DNA of 5,113 bases from Micrococcaceae bacterium UBA3381 (GTDB taxonomy: Bacteria > Actinomycetota > Actinomycetes > Actinomycetales > Micrococcaceae), in contig DEPX01000108.1 in NCBI GenBank assembly GCA_002358975.1, forward strand, positions 20,814 to 25,926. Reading direction: 5' to 3'. Shown one piece after another: positions 1-5,113 of this stretch (position 1 is its first letter; the number at the start of each line of letters is the position of its first letter). The notes under the pieces were generated by a model that worked only from the letters and a program-made list of their open reading frames with translations, made no database searches and was not told the origin of the DNA. The position numbers and the translations under genes are program-made.

Positions 1-1334
1 CCGACAAGGCCAAATTCGATTTGGTCAGCAACACGCAAGGCACGATTGTGGTCCTGCGTATACATGTATGCTGCCAAACCATATTCGGAGGCGTTTGCTA
101 GACGAATGGCATGTGCCTCGTCCTTGAACTGCACGATCGGGGCTACTGGGCCAAAAATTTCTTGGGTCAGTATTGGCGAGTTTTCCAGGACCGATAATAC
201 GGTTGGCTCGTAAAAGTAGCCTTCACCTTCGACTTTGTTGCCACCGGTGAGCACTTTGGCGCCTGCATCTACGGCTTCGGTGACCAAGCCGTGCACATTT
301 TCACGGGCGCCTTCATCAATAATTGGACCCACATCGGCATCGGATTGGGTGCCTCGACCGATCTTGCGTGCACGCATCACTTCAGCAAATTTTTTGTTGA
401 ATTCATCGGCAACGCTTTCTTGCACGAGGATGCGGTTTGCCGCAGTGCAGGCTTCACCCATATTGCGCAGTTTTGCAGCCATGGCACCTTCGACCGCGGC
501 ATCCAGGTCTGCGTCGTCGAAGACGATAAAGGGGGCATTACCGCCGAGCTCCATCGAGGTGCGCAGTACATTTTCACTGGCATCGGCCAGCAGTCGACGA
601 CCTACCGAAGTTGAACCGGTAAAGGAAATCTTGCGCAGGCGGCGGTCTTTCATCAATGGACCAGAAATTGCCGAGGCCGAGGAACCTGAGACGACGTTGA
701 GCACACCGGCTGGCAGCCCGGCATCCAGCATGGTTTGGGCGAAGTACTGCGATGTTAACGGAGTTAGCTGGGCGGGCTTCAGCACCATGGTGGCACCTGC
801 TGCAACTGCCGGGGCGACCTTGCGAGTTGCCATAGCCAATGGGAAGTTCCATGGAGTGATCAGCAGTGATGGGCCCACCGGTTTGTGACGCACAATCATG
901 GTGAGCTTGCCTTCTGGGGTGTCAGCAAAGCGGCCATAGTGCCGCACGGTCTCCTCAGAGAACCAGCGCAAGAATTCGCCACCATAGGTAACTTCACCGC
1001 GCGATTCTGCCAGCGGTTTGCCCATTTCCAGGGTCATCAGCAACGCGAAATCTTCAGCACGTTCATGCACGAGGTCAAAGGCACGACGCAAAATCTCGGC
1101 GCGCTCACGCGGAGCAGTCCGGGCCCACTCGGCCTGTGCCTCATCGGCAGCCGTTAAAGCTTTGAGCGCGTCATCGCTGTTACCGTCTTGAATCTGCAAT
1201 AGTTCTTTGCCGGTGGCAGGGTCATAGACCGGTAGGGTTTTGCCAGATGAAGCTTCAACCCATTCACCGTTTATGAGCAGGCCGGTTGGCACGCGTTCAA
1301 GGAGTTCTTTTTCATGTTGTGCGCTGACAGTCAC
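1..1334 (-). CDS. gabD: Succinate-semialdehyde dehydrogenase [NAD(P)+], C-terminus off the left edge
   Basis: This enzyme oxidises succinate semialdehyde to succinate with NAD(P)+, the last step of GABA degradation, in the cytoplasm. The window holds 444 residues; the family usually has about 450–490, so only the C-terminal end is missing. Visible landmarks of the aldehyde dehydrogenase fold are PWNFPL at 161–166 (Asn163 of the oxyanion hole), Lys186 in VLKPA, FTGS at 238–241 in the Rossmann region, the general base Glu262 in MELGGNAPF, the catalytic Cys296 in GEACTAANR, and EIFGP at 392–396. The overall sequence, including GEACTAANR and the MATRKVAPAVAAG stretch, closely matches the GabD of Corynebacterium and Arthrobacter relatives as I remember it. 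Position 189 after KPA is Gln, not the Glu that holds the NAD ribose in many NAD-specific relatives, so NADP use is possible (inference). The GTG start is chosen because AGAAGG lies 5 nt upstream. No gabT or gabP is visible nearby. Another semialdehyde substrate cannot be excluded. Confidence 0.93.
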   Translation of the reverse strand, partial: MTVSAQHEKELLERVPTGLLINGEWVEASSGKTLPVYDPATGKELLQIQDGNSDDALKALTAADEAQAEWARTAPRERAEILRRAFDLVHERAEDFALLMTLEMGKPLAESRGEVTYGGEFLRWFSEETVRHYGRFADTPEGKLTMIVRHKPVGPSLLITPWNFPLAMATRKVAPAVAAGATMVLKPAQLTPLTSQYFAQTMLDAGLPAGVLNVVSGSSASAISGPLMKDRRLRKISFTGSTSVGRRLLADASENVLRTSMELGGNAPFIVFDDADLDAAVEGAMAAKLRNMGEACTAANRILVQESVADEFNKKFAEVMRARKIGRGTQSDADVGPIIDEGARENVHGLVTEAVDAGAKVLTGGNKVEGEGYFYEPTVLSVLENSPILTQEIFGPVAPIVQFKDEAHAIRLANASEYGLAAYMYTQDHNRALRVADQIEFGLV

Positions 1335-1339
1335 GGGTA

Positions 1340-1345
1340 CCTTCT
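1340..1345 (-). promoter_or_regulatory. Ribosome binding site of gabD
   Basis: On the minus strand AGAAGG is followed by TACCC and then the GTG start at 1334, a spacing of 5 nt. It fixes the start of gabD at a GTG codon. The conserved family sequence (PTGLLINGEW) begins about 16 residues later. Confidence 0.75.
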
Positions 1346-1484
1346 TTCGATCTGTCGGGCAGGCACTGACACGTATCGTTGCGTCAGGCTCGTACAGTTC
1401 AACTTGCCAATAAATCTAACACGCAGAGTGCTTTGGTGCCGCTACCTCCATCACAGTTGAGAAGCTAGCGAATTTCAACCAGCA

Positions 1485-1490
1485 TATAAT
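1485..1490 (+). promoter_or_regulatory. Candidate -10 box (TATAAT) under the palindrome
   Basis: A perfect TATAAT on the plus strand would place a transcription start near 1497–1498, inside the adjoining palindrome. No good -35 lies 16–18 nt upstream (AAGCTA at 17 nt); TTGAGA at 1457–1462 is too far, with a 22-nt gap. The minus strand reads TATTAT at 1491–1486, so the same core could serve a start towards gabD. In the plus direction the transcript would have a leader of about 290 nt before hemH. Calling it a promoter is inference from the hexamer and its overlap with the operator-like site. Confidence 0.4.
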
Positions 1491-1504
1491 ACCCCTCGGG
1501 GTAT
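1489..1504. promoter_or_regulatory. Palindromic operator candidate, CsoR/CstR/FrmR (DUF156) type
   Basis: ATACCCCTCGGGGTAT has two perfect 7-bp arms around a 2-bp centre. The ATACC…GGTAT outline with a G/C-tract core is the pattern known for operators of the DUF156 repressor family: CsoR (copper), CstR (persulfide) and RcnR/FrmR (nickel or cobalt, formaldehyde). It overlaps the TATAAT box by two bases, a position suited to repression. No DUF156 regulator gene or copper or sulfide gene is present in this window, so both the bound protein and the controlled gene (gabD, hemH or a short transcript) are unknown. Confidence 0.5.
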
Positions 1505-1662
1505 GTGCAGAGGTTATGCAGGCCATTCGCATCCGGTATGGCCCAGTCGTATTCATTTTGCTGAGACCACCAAAATTGTCGCTAGCGGTGACGTTCTTCG
1601 CCCTTCGCAGCGGACCACCTGGCTTGGTTCGACCTAAAGCAACCAAGCGGTGTCATGGTGAC

Positions 1663-1668
1663 TACAAT
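1663..1668 (+). promoter_or_regulatory. Possible -10 box for hemH (TACAAT)
   Basis: TACAAT matches five of six positions of the -10 consensus and would start transcription near 1675, giving a leader of about 110 nt before the hemH start. No recognisable -35 lies at the usual distance (CAACCA at 17 nt). The palindrome at 1681–1696 would fall just downstream of this start. It is weak on its own and is listed because hemH needs a promoter in this region. Confidence 0.22.
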
Positions 1669-1680
1669 AAAGCTCAACGA

Positions 1681-1696
1681 GGACAACGTTTTGTCC
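1681..1696. promoter_or_regulatory. 16-bp palindrome in the hemH upstream region
   Basis: GGACAACGTTTTGTCC consists of perfect 6-bp arms, GGACAA and TTGTCC, around CGTT. It sits 89 nt upstream of the hemH start and just after the possible TACAAT box. It could be the binding site of a dimeric regulator or a small hairpin in the leader RNA. I do not recognise it as a site of a named regulator; it does not resemble the DtxR/IdeR iron box. Confidence 0.35.
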
Positions 1697-1774
1697 AACC
1701 ACACCTGACACCTTGAAGACTTTGAAATAACCATGGCTAACGGTCTGCCCAGATCGTTGTGATGCCCAACTCTC

Positions 1775-1780
1775 AGGAGG
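1775..1780 (+). promoter_or_regulatory. Ribosome binding site of hemH
   Basis: A full AGGAGG is followed by CACGC and then GTG at 1786. This decides the start: the in-frame GTG at 1759 and ATG at 1762 further upstream have no ribosome binding site, and they would place this motif inside the coding region. Confidence 0.85.
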
Positions 1781-1785
1781 CACGC

Positions 1786-3021
1786 GTGACCGAATGGTCC
1801 AAACCTCAACCGTCACCTCGCGTTGTTGTACAGGCTGGCGCTCGAGTGCCAGCCGCAACCCCGGCAGCACAATCCGGTGATAAATGGATTGATGTTCCTA
1901 CCGAATTCGATGCCATCATGTTGTCATCCTATGGTGGCCCTAACGGCCAGGATGATGTTCTGCCGTTTCTTCGCAATGTCACCATGGGACGAAATATCCC
2001 AGATGAGAGGTTAGAAGAAGTAGCGGTCCATTATCGGCAAGCCGGTGGCATTAGTCCGATCAACGAACAAAATCTTGCGCTCAAAGCAGCCATCGAAGAC
2101 GAACTCAAGCGTCGCGAAATTGATTTGCCGGTGTATTTTGGCAACCGCAACTGGGATCCGTATTTCACCGAGGCGATTTCCAAGGCGCATACAGACAATC
2201 AGGTTGAAGGTCGTCCCACGCGGATTTTCGCGTTGGTTACTTCCGCCTATTCTGCCTACTCGTCGTGCCGGCAGTACCGCGAAGACTTCGCTGATGCCCT
2301 AGAAGCCCTAAATTTATGGGACGACGTGCAAATCGATGCATCCCGGACCTTTTTTGATCACCCGGGTTTCATTAATCCGTTTATCGAAGGCACCCTAAAA
2401 GCCCTGGACGAGCTGGTCGCCGAAAATGATCAGCTCGATCTTAGCCAGGACGTCGAAGTACTATTTTCTGCCCACTCGATCCCGATCAAAGATAACGAAC
2501 GCTCCGGCGAACCCGATGAGCACGACTACTCGGAGCTTGGCGCGTACCAGGCCCAACACTTGGCTGTTGGCCAATTAGTTATGGATGCCGTCAAGCAACG
2601 CTTTGACACCGAGATGCCGTGGAAACTCGTCTATCAGTCCGAATCCGGACCAGCACACATCCCATGGTTGCAACCAGATATCAATGATTATCTAGAAGAA
2701 CTCCCTGGCAAACGCAAGGCCGTAGTCGTTGTGCCCGCAACGTTTCTATCGGATCACATGGAAGTCTGGTGGGACCTGGATATCGAGGCCAAAGAAACCG
2801 CAGATGAACAGGGCCTGGGATATAAACGCGTTGCCACGCCGGGGGTCCACCCAGAATTTGTGGCCGCCATGGTCGATCTGGTTGAAGAACGCCTCAAGGG
2901 CACCCCTGCGTCCGAACGCAAGGCACTAACAACATATGGTCCCGGCTATGATGTCTGCCGTGCCGGCTGCTGCCAAGGTTCCGGTAAGATTCGCGCGGCA
3001 ATCGGTGGCATCCTTCCGTAA
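1786..3021 (+). CDS. hemH: Ferrochelatase (probably coproporphyrin III ferrochelatase, CpfC)
   Basis: The 411-residue enzyme inserts ferrous iron into a porphyrin. In actinobacteria the substrate is coproporphyrin III and the product coproheme, which ChdC then converts to heme (family knowledge). Family landmarks are MLSSYGGP at 45–52, GGISPIN at 87–93, VYFGNRNWDPY at 116–126, SSCRQYRED at 159–167, FSAHSIP at 227–233 with the metal-site His230, YQSESGP at 283–289, and DHMEVWWDLDIEA at 323–335 with the conserved Glu326. The only four cysteines are Cys161, Cys391, Cys395 and Cys396. Cys161 lies where the M. tuberculosis enzyme has a [2Fe-2S] ligand, and the other three form a CRAGCC cluster near the C-terminus. 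About 40 extra residues rich in Ala, Pro and Val precede the conserved start. The AGGAGG site supports the GTG start. The gene stands alone, with no other heme gene in view, and ends at a strong terminator. Confidence 0.95.
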   Translation: MTEWSKPQPSPRVVVQAGARVPAATPAAQSGDKWIDVPTEFDAIMLSSYGGPNGQDDVLPFLRNVTMGRNIPDERLEEVAVHYRQAGGISPINEQNLALKAAIEDELKRREIDLPVYFGNRNWDPYFTEAISKAHTDNQVEGRPTRIFALVTSAYSAYSSCRQYREDFADALEALNLWDDVQIDASRTFFDHPGFINPFIEGTLKALDELVAENDQLDLSQDVEVLFSAHSIPIKDNERSGEPDEHDYSELGAYQAQHLAVGQLVMDAVKQRFDTEMPWKLVYQSESGPAHIPWLQPDINDYLEELPGKRKAVVVVPATFLSDHMEVWWDLDIEAKETADEQGLGYKRVATPGVHPEFVAAMVDLVEERLKGTPASERKALTTYGPGYDVCRAGCCQGSGKIRAAIGGILP

Positions 3022-3031
3022 CCAAGTTTGC

Positions 3032-3070
3032 AATGAATCGGTGGTACGTCTGTGCCACCGATTCATTTTT
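3032..3070 (+). terminator. Intrinsic terminator of hemH
   Basis: A 13-bp perfect stem pairs 3032–3044 with 3055–3067. It extends inward by three pairs (one a T·G wobble) to a GTCT tetraloop at 3048–3051 and is followed by a T run through 3070. It starts 10 nt after the hemH stop. The minus-strand side lacks a T run (GCAAACTT follows), so it should act mainly on hemH, although the hairpin abuts the rsmI stop codon at 3071–3069, which is itself built from the T tract. Confidence 0.9.
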
Positions 3071-4034
3071 ATCGCTCCGTTAGTACGGCATTATAGAGTT
3101 CTCTTGCTGAGTGGCCTGTGGCCTGGGCGATCTGTCTGGTTGCAGCTTTCAGCCGCTCCCCACTGCGCTGTAGGACATGCACTTGTTCCACTGCTGCAGA
3201 AAAACTCACCGGTGCATCTTCAGGTGCCGGGCCAACCACAATGACAATCTCGCCTTTGAGCGTTTTGGATTCCGACCAGTCCACCAGTTCTGTCAAACTA
3301 CCCCGAGCAATCTCTTCGTGTAATTTCGTCATCTCCCGACACACGGCTGCTGGCCGATCCGGACCAAAAACCTCAGCCATGGCTTGCAACGTCGCAGCTG
3401 TACGATGCGGAGACTCATAAAAAATCAGACTCCGCGTTTCATCGGCTAACGCCGTCAGCGTTTTGGTTTTTTCACCGGCTTTTCGGGGCAAGAAACCTTC
3501 AAAAGCAAACCGGTCAGTTGGCAACCCAGAAACGACCAATGCTGCCAGGGCCGCTGATGCTCCCGGGGCAACTGTCACCGCAATATCCGCGGCAATGGCA
3601 TGTTGCGTTAACCGGAAGCCAGGATCAGAAATGGCCGGCATCCCAGCCTCCGGCACAAACACCACATTTTGACCAGCACGTATCGCATCAATGAGACCTT
3701 GTGCCGATTCGGTCTCGTTATGTTCGTGGTGTGAAACCACCGTCGCCGTTGTTTCCACGCTCGCGGCACGCAGCAGCTTGTGCAACGAGCGGGTATCTTC
3801 GGCGGCAATAATATCGGCTTGCTCCAGAACCCGTTTAACCCGGTCGGTGAGATCCGCCAGATTCCCAATTGGGGTGGCGGCTAGGGTTAGCGGGGCCGGT
3901 GTCCTGTGTGCAGTCTCTTCATAACCAGTGCCATCGTCCATCTTCCCATTATCGGACCCGACCACCGGTATCATGGCCTGTGTGTCAAATAAACACGTGC
4001 ACCACACTCCGGATTGGTTACGTTCGCCCAACAC
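3069..4034 (-). CDS. rsmI: 16S rRNA (cytidine1402-2'-O)-methyltransferase RsmI
   Basis: RsmI uses S-adenosylmethionine to methylate the ribose of C1402 in the decoding centre of 16S rRNA, in the cytoplasm; it belongs to the SAM-dependent tetrapyrrole methylase superfamily. Landmarks in the 321-residue product are LAATPIGNLADLT at 51–63, EDTR at 79–82, SHHEHNE at 101–107, the SAM-binding AGMPAISDPG at 130–139, PGASA at 157–161, GLPTDRFAFEGFLPRK at 170–185, FYESPHR at 205–211, CREMTKLHEE at 232–241 and GEIVIVVGP at 261–269. The residues before AGMP are PE where SD or TD is usual. The conserved fold begins near residue 49, so the first 48 residues are extra. GTG at 4034 is chosen because AGGGAG lies 6 nt upstream; ATG at 3974 or 3941 would give lengths nearer the usual 270–290 but lack a good ribosome binding site. 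The gene is convergent with hemH and divergent from pmt, with 5' overlap. Confidence 0.94.
   Translation of the reverse strand: MLGERNQSGVWCTCLFDTQAMIPVVGSDNGKMDDGTGYEETAHRTPAPLTLAATPIGNLADLTDRVKRVLEQADIIAAEDTRSLHKLLRAASVETTATVVSHHEHNETESAQGLIDAIRAGQNVVFVPEAGMPAISDPGFRLTQHAIAADIAVTVAPGASAALAALVVSGLPTDRFAFEGFLPRKAGEKTKTLTALADETRSLIFYESPHRTAATLQAMAEVFGPDRPAAVCREMTKLHEEIARGSLTELVDWSESKTLKGEIVIVVGPAPEDAPVSFSAAVEQVHVLQRSGERLKAATRQIAQATGHSARELYNAVLTER
3969..3974 (+). promoter_or_regulatory. Possible -10 box for a leaderless pmt transcript (TATCAT)
   Basis: TATCAT fits the actinobacterial TANNNT form and is followed by 7 nt and then the in-frame GTG at 3982. This would allow leaderless translation from that codon. 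No -35 is evident. It competes with the choice of ATG 3973 as start, since that ATG overlaps the hexamer. Confidence 0.2.
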
Positions 4035-5113
4035 CGCGTTCTCCCTATCCGGATTATCAGCTCGCTTGGTCTACCCAAAATTCGCATTGGGCCGCATCGG
4101 CTGGATTCTTGCCGGGTTGATCACCATTGCCGCAGCCATGCTGCGATTTTGGCACCTGGGTCATCCACAAGAACTCATTTTTGATGAAACGTATTATGTC
4201 AAAGATGCCTATTCACTTTGGCATTTTGGCTACGAGCGGTCTTGGGCCGACGACGCCGACGACGCATTCGCCGCAGGCCAACTCACACCGGGCACTGACG
4301 CTTCGTATGTTGTTCACCCACCAGCCGGCAAATGGCTTATTGCCACCGGCATGGCGCTATTTGGTTTCGATAATGCTTTCGGTTGGCGCGCAGCTGCCGC
4401 ATTAGCCGGAACCCTAACCGTCTTGCTGACTTTCGTGTTGACGGCAAAACTGTTTCGCTCCTTATTCTTAGCTTCCACCGCCGGTATCCTGCTCACCGTT
4501 GAAGGCCACCACATTGTCATGTCCCGAGTCGGGCTCTTGGATATTTTTTTGACACTGTTTGTGTTGGCAGCCTTCTGCGCCCTGGTTGCCGATAGAACTT
4601 GGGGACGAAGACGCCTAGCCACCGAGCTGGCTACCCGGTACACACGGTTCAACGCATCTTCAGCCACGGCCACAGACCGTACAGACTGGCACAAGACACT
4701 GACCTATGGGCCCTGGTTAGGTTTACGACCCTGGCGTATCGTTGCCGGCATACTGTTGGGTATCGCGGTTTCGGTAAAACTCTCGGGGCTTGCTTTTGTT
4801 GCGGTTTTTGGGCTACTCACCGTCTGGTGGGATGCTAATGCTCGCAGAACTGCTGGTATCCACCGTTGGCTTCCCGGTGCCACGTTCTTGGACGGGCTAT
4901 GGGCCTTCGTTTCGATCGTGGTCGTAGGTGCTATAACCTACGTAGGTACTTGGGCTGGCTGGCTGCTTACCGCTGGCGGATACTACCGCAACTGGGGCGC
5001 CGACCATCCGACTGTACTGCCTGATTGGCTGACTTCGTTAGTATATTATCACGTGCAGTCCACTACGTTTCATACCGAGCTTGAAAGCGCACATAACTAT
5101 GCTTCATCGGCTT
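3973..5113 (+). CDS. pmt: Protein O-mannosyltransferase (GT39 family), C-terminus off the right edge
   Basis: This membrane enzyme transfers mannose from polyprenyl-phosphate-mannose to Ser/Thr of proteins during Sec export. The 380 visible residues cover the N-terminal part of a protein usually near 500. Landmarks are LRFWHLGHPQELIFDETYYV at 57–76 with the acidic pair Asp71-Glu72 expected at the active site in the first outer loop, KDAYSL at 77–82, VVHPPAGKW at 113–121, SRVGLLDIF at 184–192, SVKLSG at 267–272, and FHTELESAHNY at 366–376, which begins the conserved loop cut by the window edge. Hydrophobic segments lie near 41–58, 139–157, 165–182, 184–207, 256–286 and 308–333. A basic linker at 208–254 is probably cytoplasmic. 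The start is uncertain: ATG 3973 has no ribosome binding site, GTG 3928, 3982 and 3997 are alternatives, and the reading frame is open from 3925. Divergence from rsmI matches Rv1002c/Rv1003 in M. tuberculosis. Confidence 0.92.
   Translation, partial: MACVSNKHVHHTPDWLRSPNTAFSLSGLSARLVYPKFALGRIGWILAGLITIAAAMLRFWHLGHPQELIFDETYYVKDAYSLWHFGYERSWADDADDAFAAGQLTPGTDASYVVHPPAGKWLIATGMALFGFDNAFGWRAAAALAGTLTVLLTFVLTAKLFRSLFLASTAGILLTVEGHHIVMSRVGLLDIFLTLFVLAAFCALVADRTWGRRRLATELATRYTRFNASSATATDRTDWHKTLTYGPWLGLRPWRIVAGILLGIAVSVKLSGLAFVAVFGLLTVWWDANARRTAGIHRWLPGATFLDGLWAFVSIVVVGAITYVGTWAGWLLTAGGYYRNWGADHPTVLPDWLTSLVYYHVQSTTFHTELESAHNYASSA
4041..4046 (-). promoter_or_regulatory. Ribosome binding site of rsmI
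   Basis: On the minus strand AGGGAG is followed by AACGCG and then GTG at 4034. It is the best ribosome binding site ahead of any in-frame rsmI start, and it supports the longer product that overlaps pmt. Confidence 0.5.
4053..4058 (-). promoter_or_regulatory. Candidate -10 box of rsmI (GATAAT)
   Basis: GATAAT on the minus strand matches five of six -10 positions. It would start transcription near 4045, leaving a leader of about 11 nt that begins with the GGGAG part of the ribosome binding site. The -35 position (ATTTTG at 17 nt) is poor. If correct, the promoter lies inside the pmt coding sequence. Confidence 0.3.

Larger units (their letters stand above)
1335..1785. other. Divergent gabD–hemH intergenic region, no convincing gene
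   Basis: This 451-bp stretch separates two genes that read away from each other, so it must hold the promoters of both unless distant ones are used. Reading frames of up to about 78 codons exist on both strands, but none looks like a known protein or has a well-placed ribosome binding site. I see no tRNA, known riboswitch or transposon end. It contains the DUF156-type palindrome at 1489–1504 on a TATAAT box, and a second palindrome at 1681–1696. GCTAGCGA at 1464–1471 recurs inverted at 1579–1586. For gabD a weak -35-like TTGAAC lies on the minus strand at 1402–1397, but no good -10 follows it. The spacing is long for two simple promoters, so a small unrecognised gene, a small RNA or extended leaders remain possible. 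Confidence 0.7.

Noticed and set aside
235..1157. Open frames on the plus strand and a second minus frame across 235–1157
   Set aside because: They are shadows of gabD, whose minus-strand translation shows continuous aldehyde dehydrogenase motifs through this whole stretch.
1733..1762. Nine-codon frame (ATG 1733 to TGA 1760–1762) as a hemH leader peptide
   Set aside because: It has no ribosome binding site and no regulatory residue run, and frames this short arise by chance.
1416..1870. Minus-strand frames of 75–78 codons and a plus-strand frame of 66 codons at 1516–1716
   Set aside because: They have no recognisable domain, conflict with each other, and lack a well-placed ribosome binding site; AGAGG sits only 2 nt before ATG 1516. 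Two of them run into hemH antisense.
3022..3068. The hemH–rsmI hairpin as an efficient bidirectional terminator
   Set aside because: The T run exists only on the plus-strand side. The minus-strand transcript continues GCAAACTTGG after the stem, so termination of rsmI there is not well supported.
3118..3924. Plus-strand frames of 69–100 codons across 3118–3924
   Set aside because: They lie antisense to rsmI, whose minus-strand product carries all the RsmI motifs.
4127..4838. Other-frame ORFs on both strands over 4127–4838, up to 126 codons
   Set aside because: They are shadows of pmt. The continuous frame from 3925 to the window end shows O-mannosyltransferase motifs and membrane segments.
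1..5113. Search for a CRISPR array, mobile element, defence or other novel multi-gene system
   Set aside because: The window is almost filled by four recognisable housekeeping or metabolic genes. I saw no spaced direct repeats, transposase, integrase or unknown conserved gene.

Overview
The window looks like ordinary chromosomal DNA from an actinobacterium. The clearest signs are the divergent rsmI–pmt pair (the same neighbours as Rv1003/Rv1002c of Mycobacterium tuberculosis, from memory), an actinobacterial-type ferrochelatase with four cysteines placed for an iron-sulfur cluster, and an aldehyde dehydrogenase very like the GabD proteins of Corynebacterium and Arthrobacter relatives. By eye the G+C content is only moderate for this phylum, which would fit a lower-GC Micrococcales or Corynebacterium-like genome. 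The genus cannot be fixed from this sequence.

Layout. Bases 1–1334 (minus strand) hold most of a succinate-semialdehyde dehydrogenase, gabD, whose C-terminus lies off the left edge. Bases 1335–1785 are a 451-bp divergent intergenic region with no convincing gene. It carries a near-perfect palindrome of the CsoR/CstR/FrmR (DUF156) operator type overlapping a consensus -10 box, and a second 16-bp palindrome nearer to hemH. Bases 1786–3021 (plus) encode ferrochelatase (hemH/cpfC), closed by a strong intrinsic terminator at 3032–3070. Bases 3069–4034 (minus) encode the 16S rRNA 2'-O-methyltransferase RsmI, convergent with hemH. From about 3973 to the right edge (plus) runs the N-terminal 380 residues of a membrane protein O-mannosyltransferase, pmt. 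Its 5' end overlaps the 5' end of rsmI on the opposite strand.

The four genes serve separate processes: GABA/succinate-semialdehyde oxidation, heme synthesis, ribosome modification and glycosylation of exported proteins. They do not form one pathway or operon; each is its own transcription unit or the edge of one. I see no mobile element, CRISPR array, RNA gene or defence system. The observations most worth checking are regulatory: the DUF156-type operator with no obvious metal or sulfur gene beside it, the palindrome in the putative hemH leader, and the overlapping rsmI/pmt starts.
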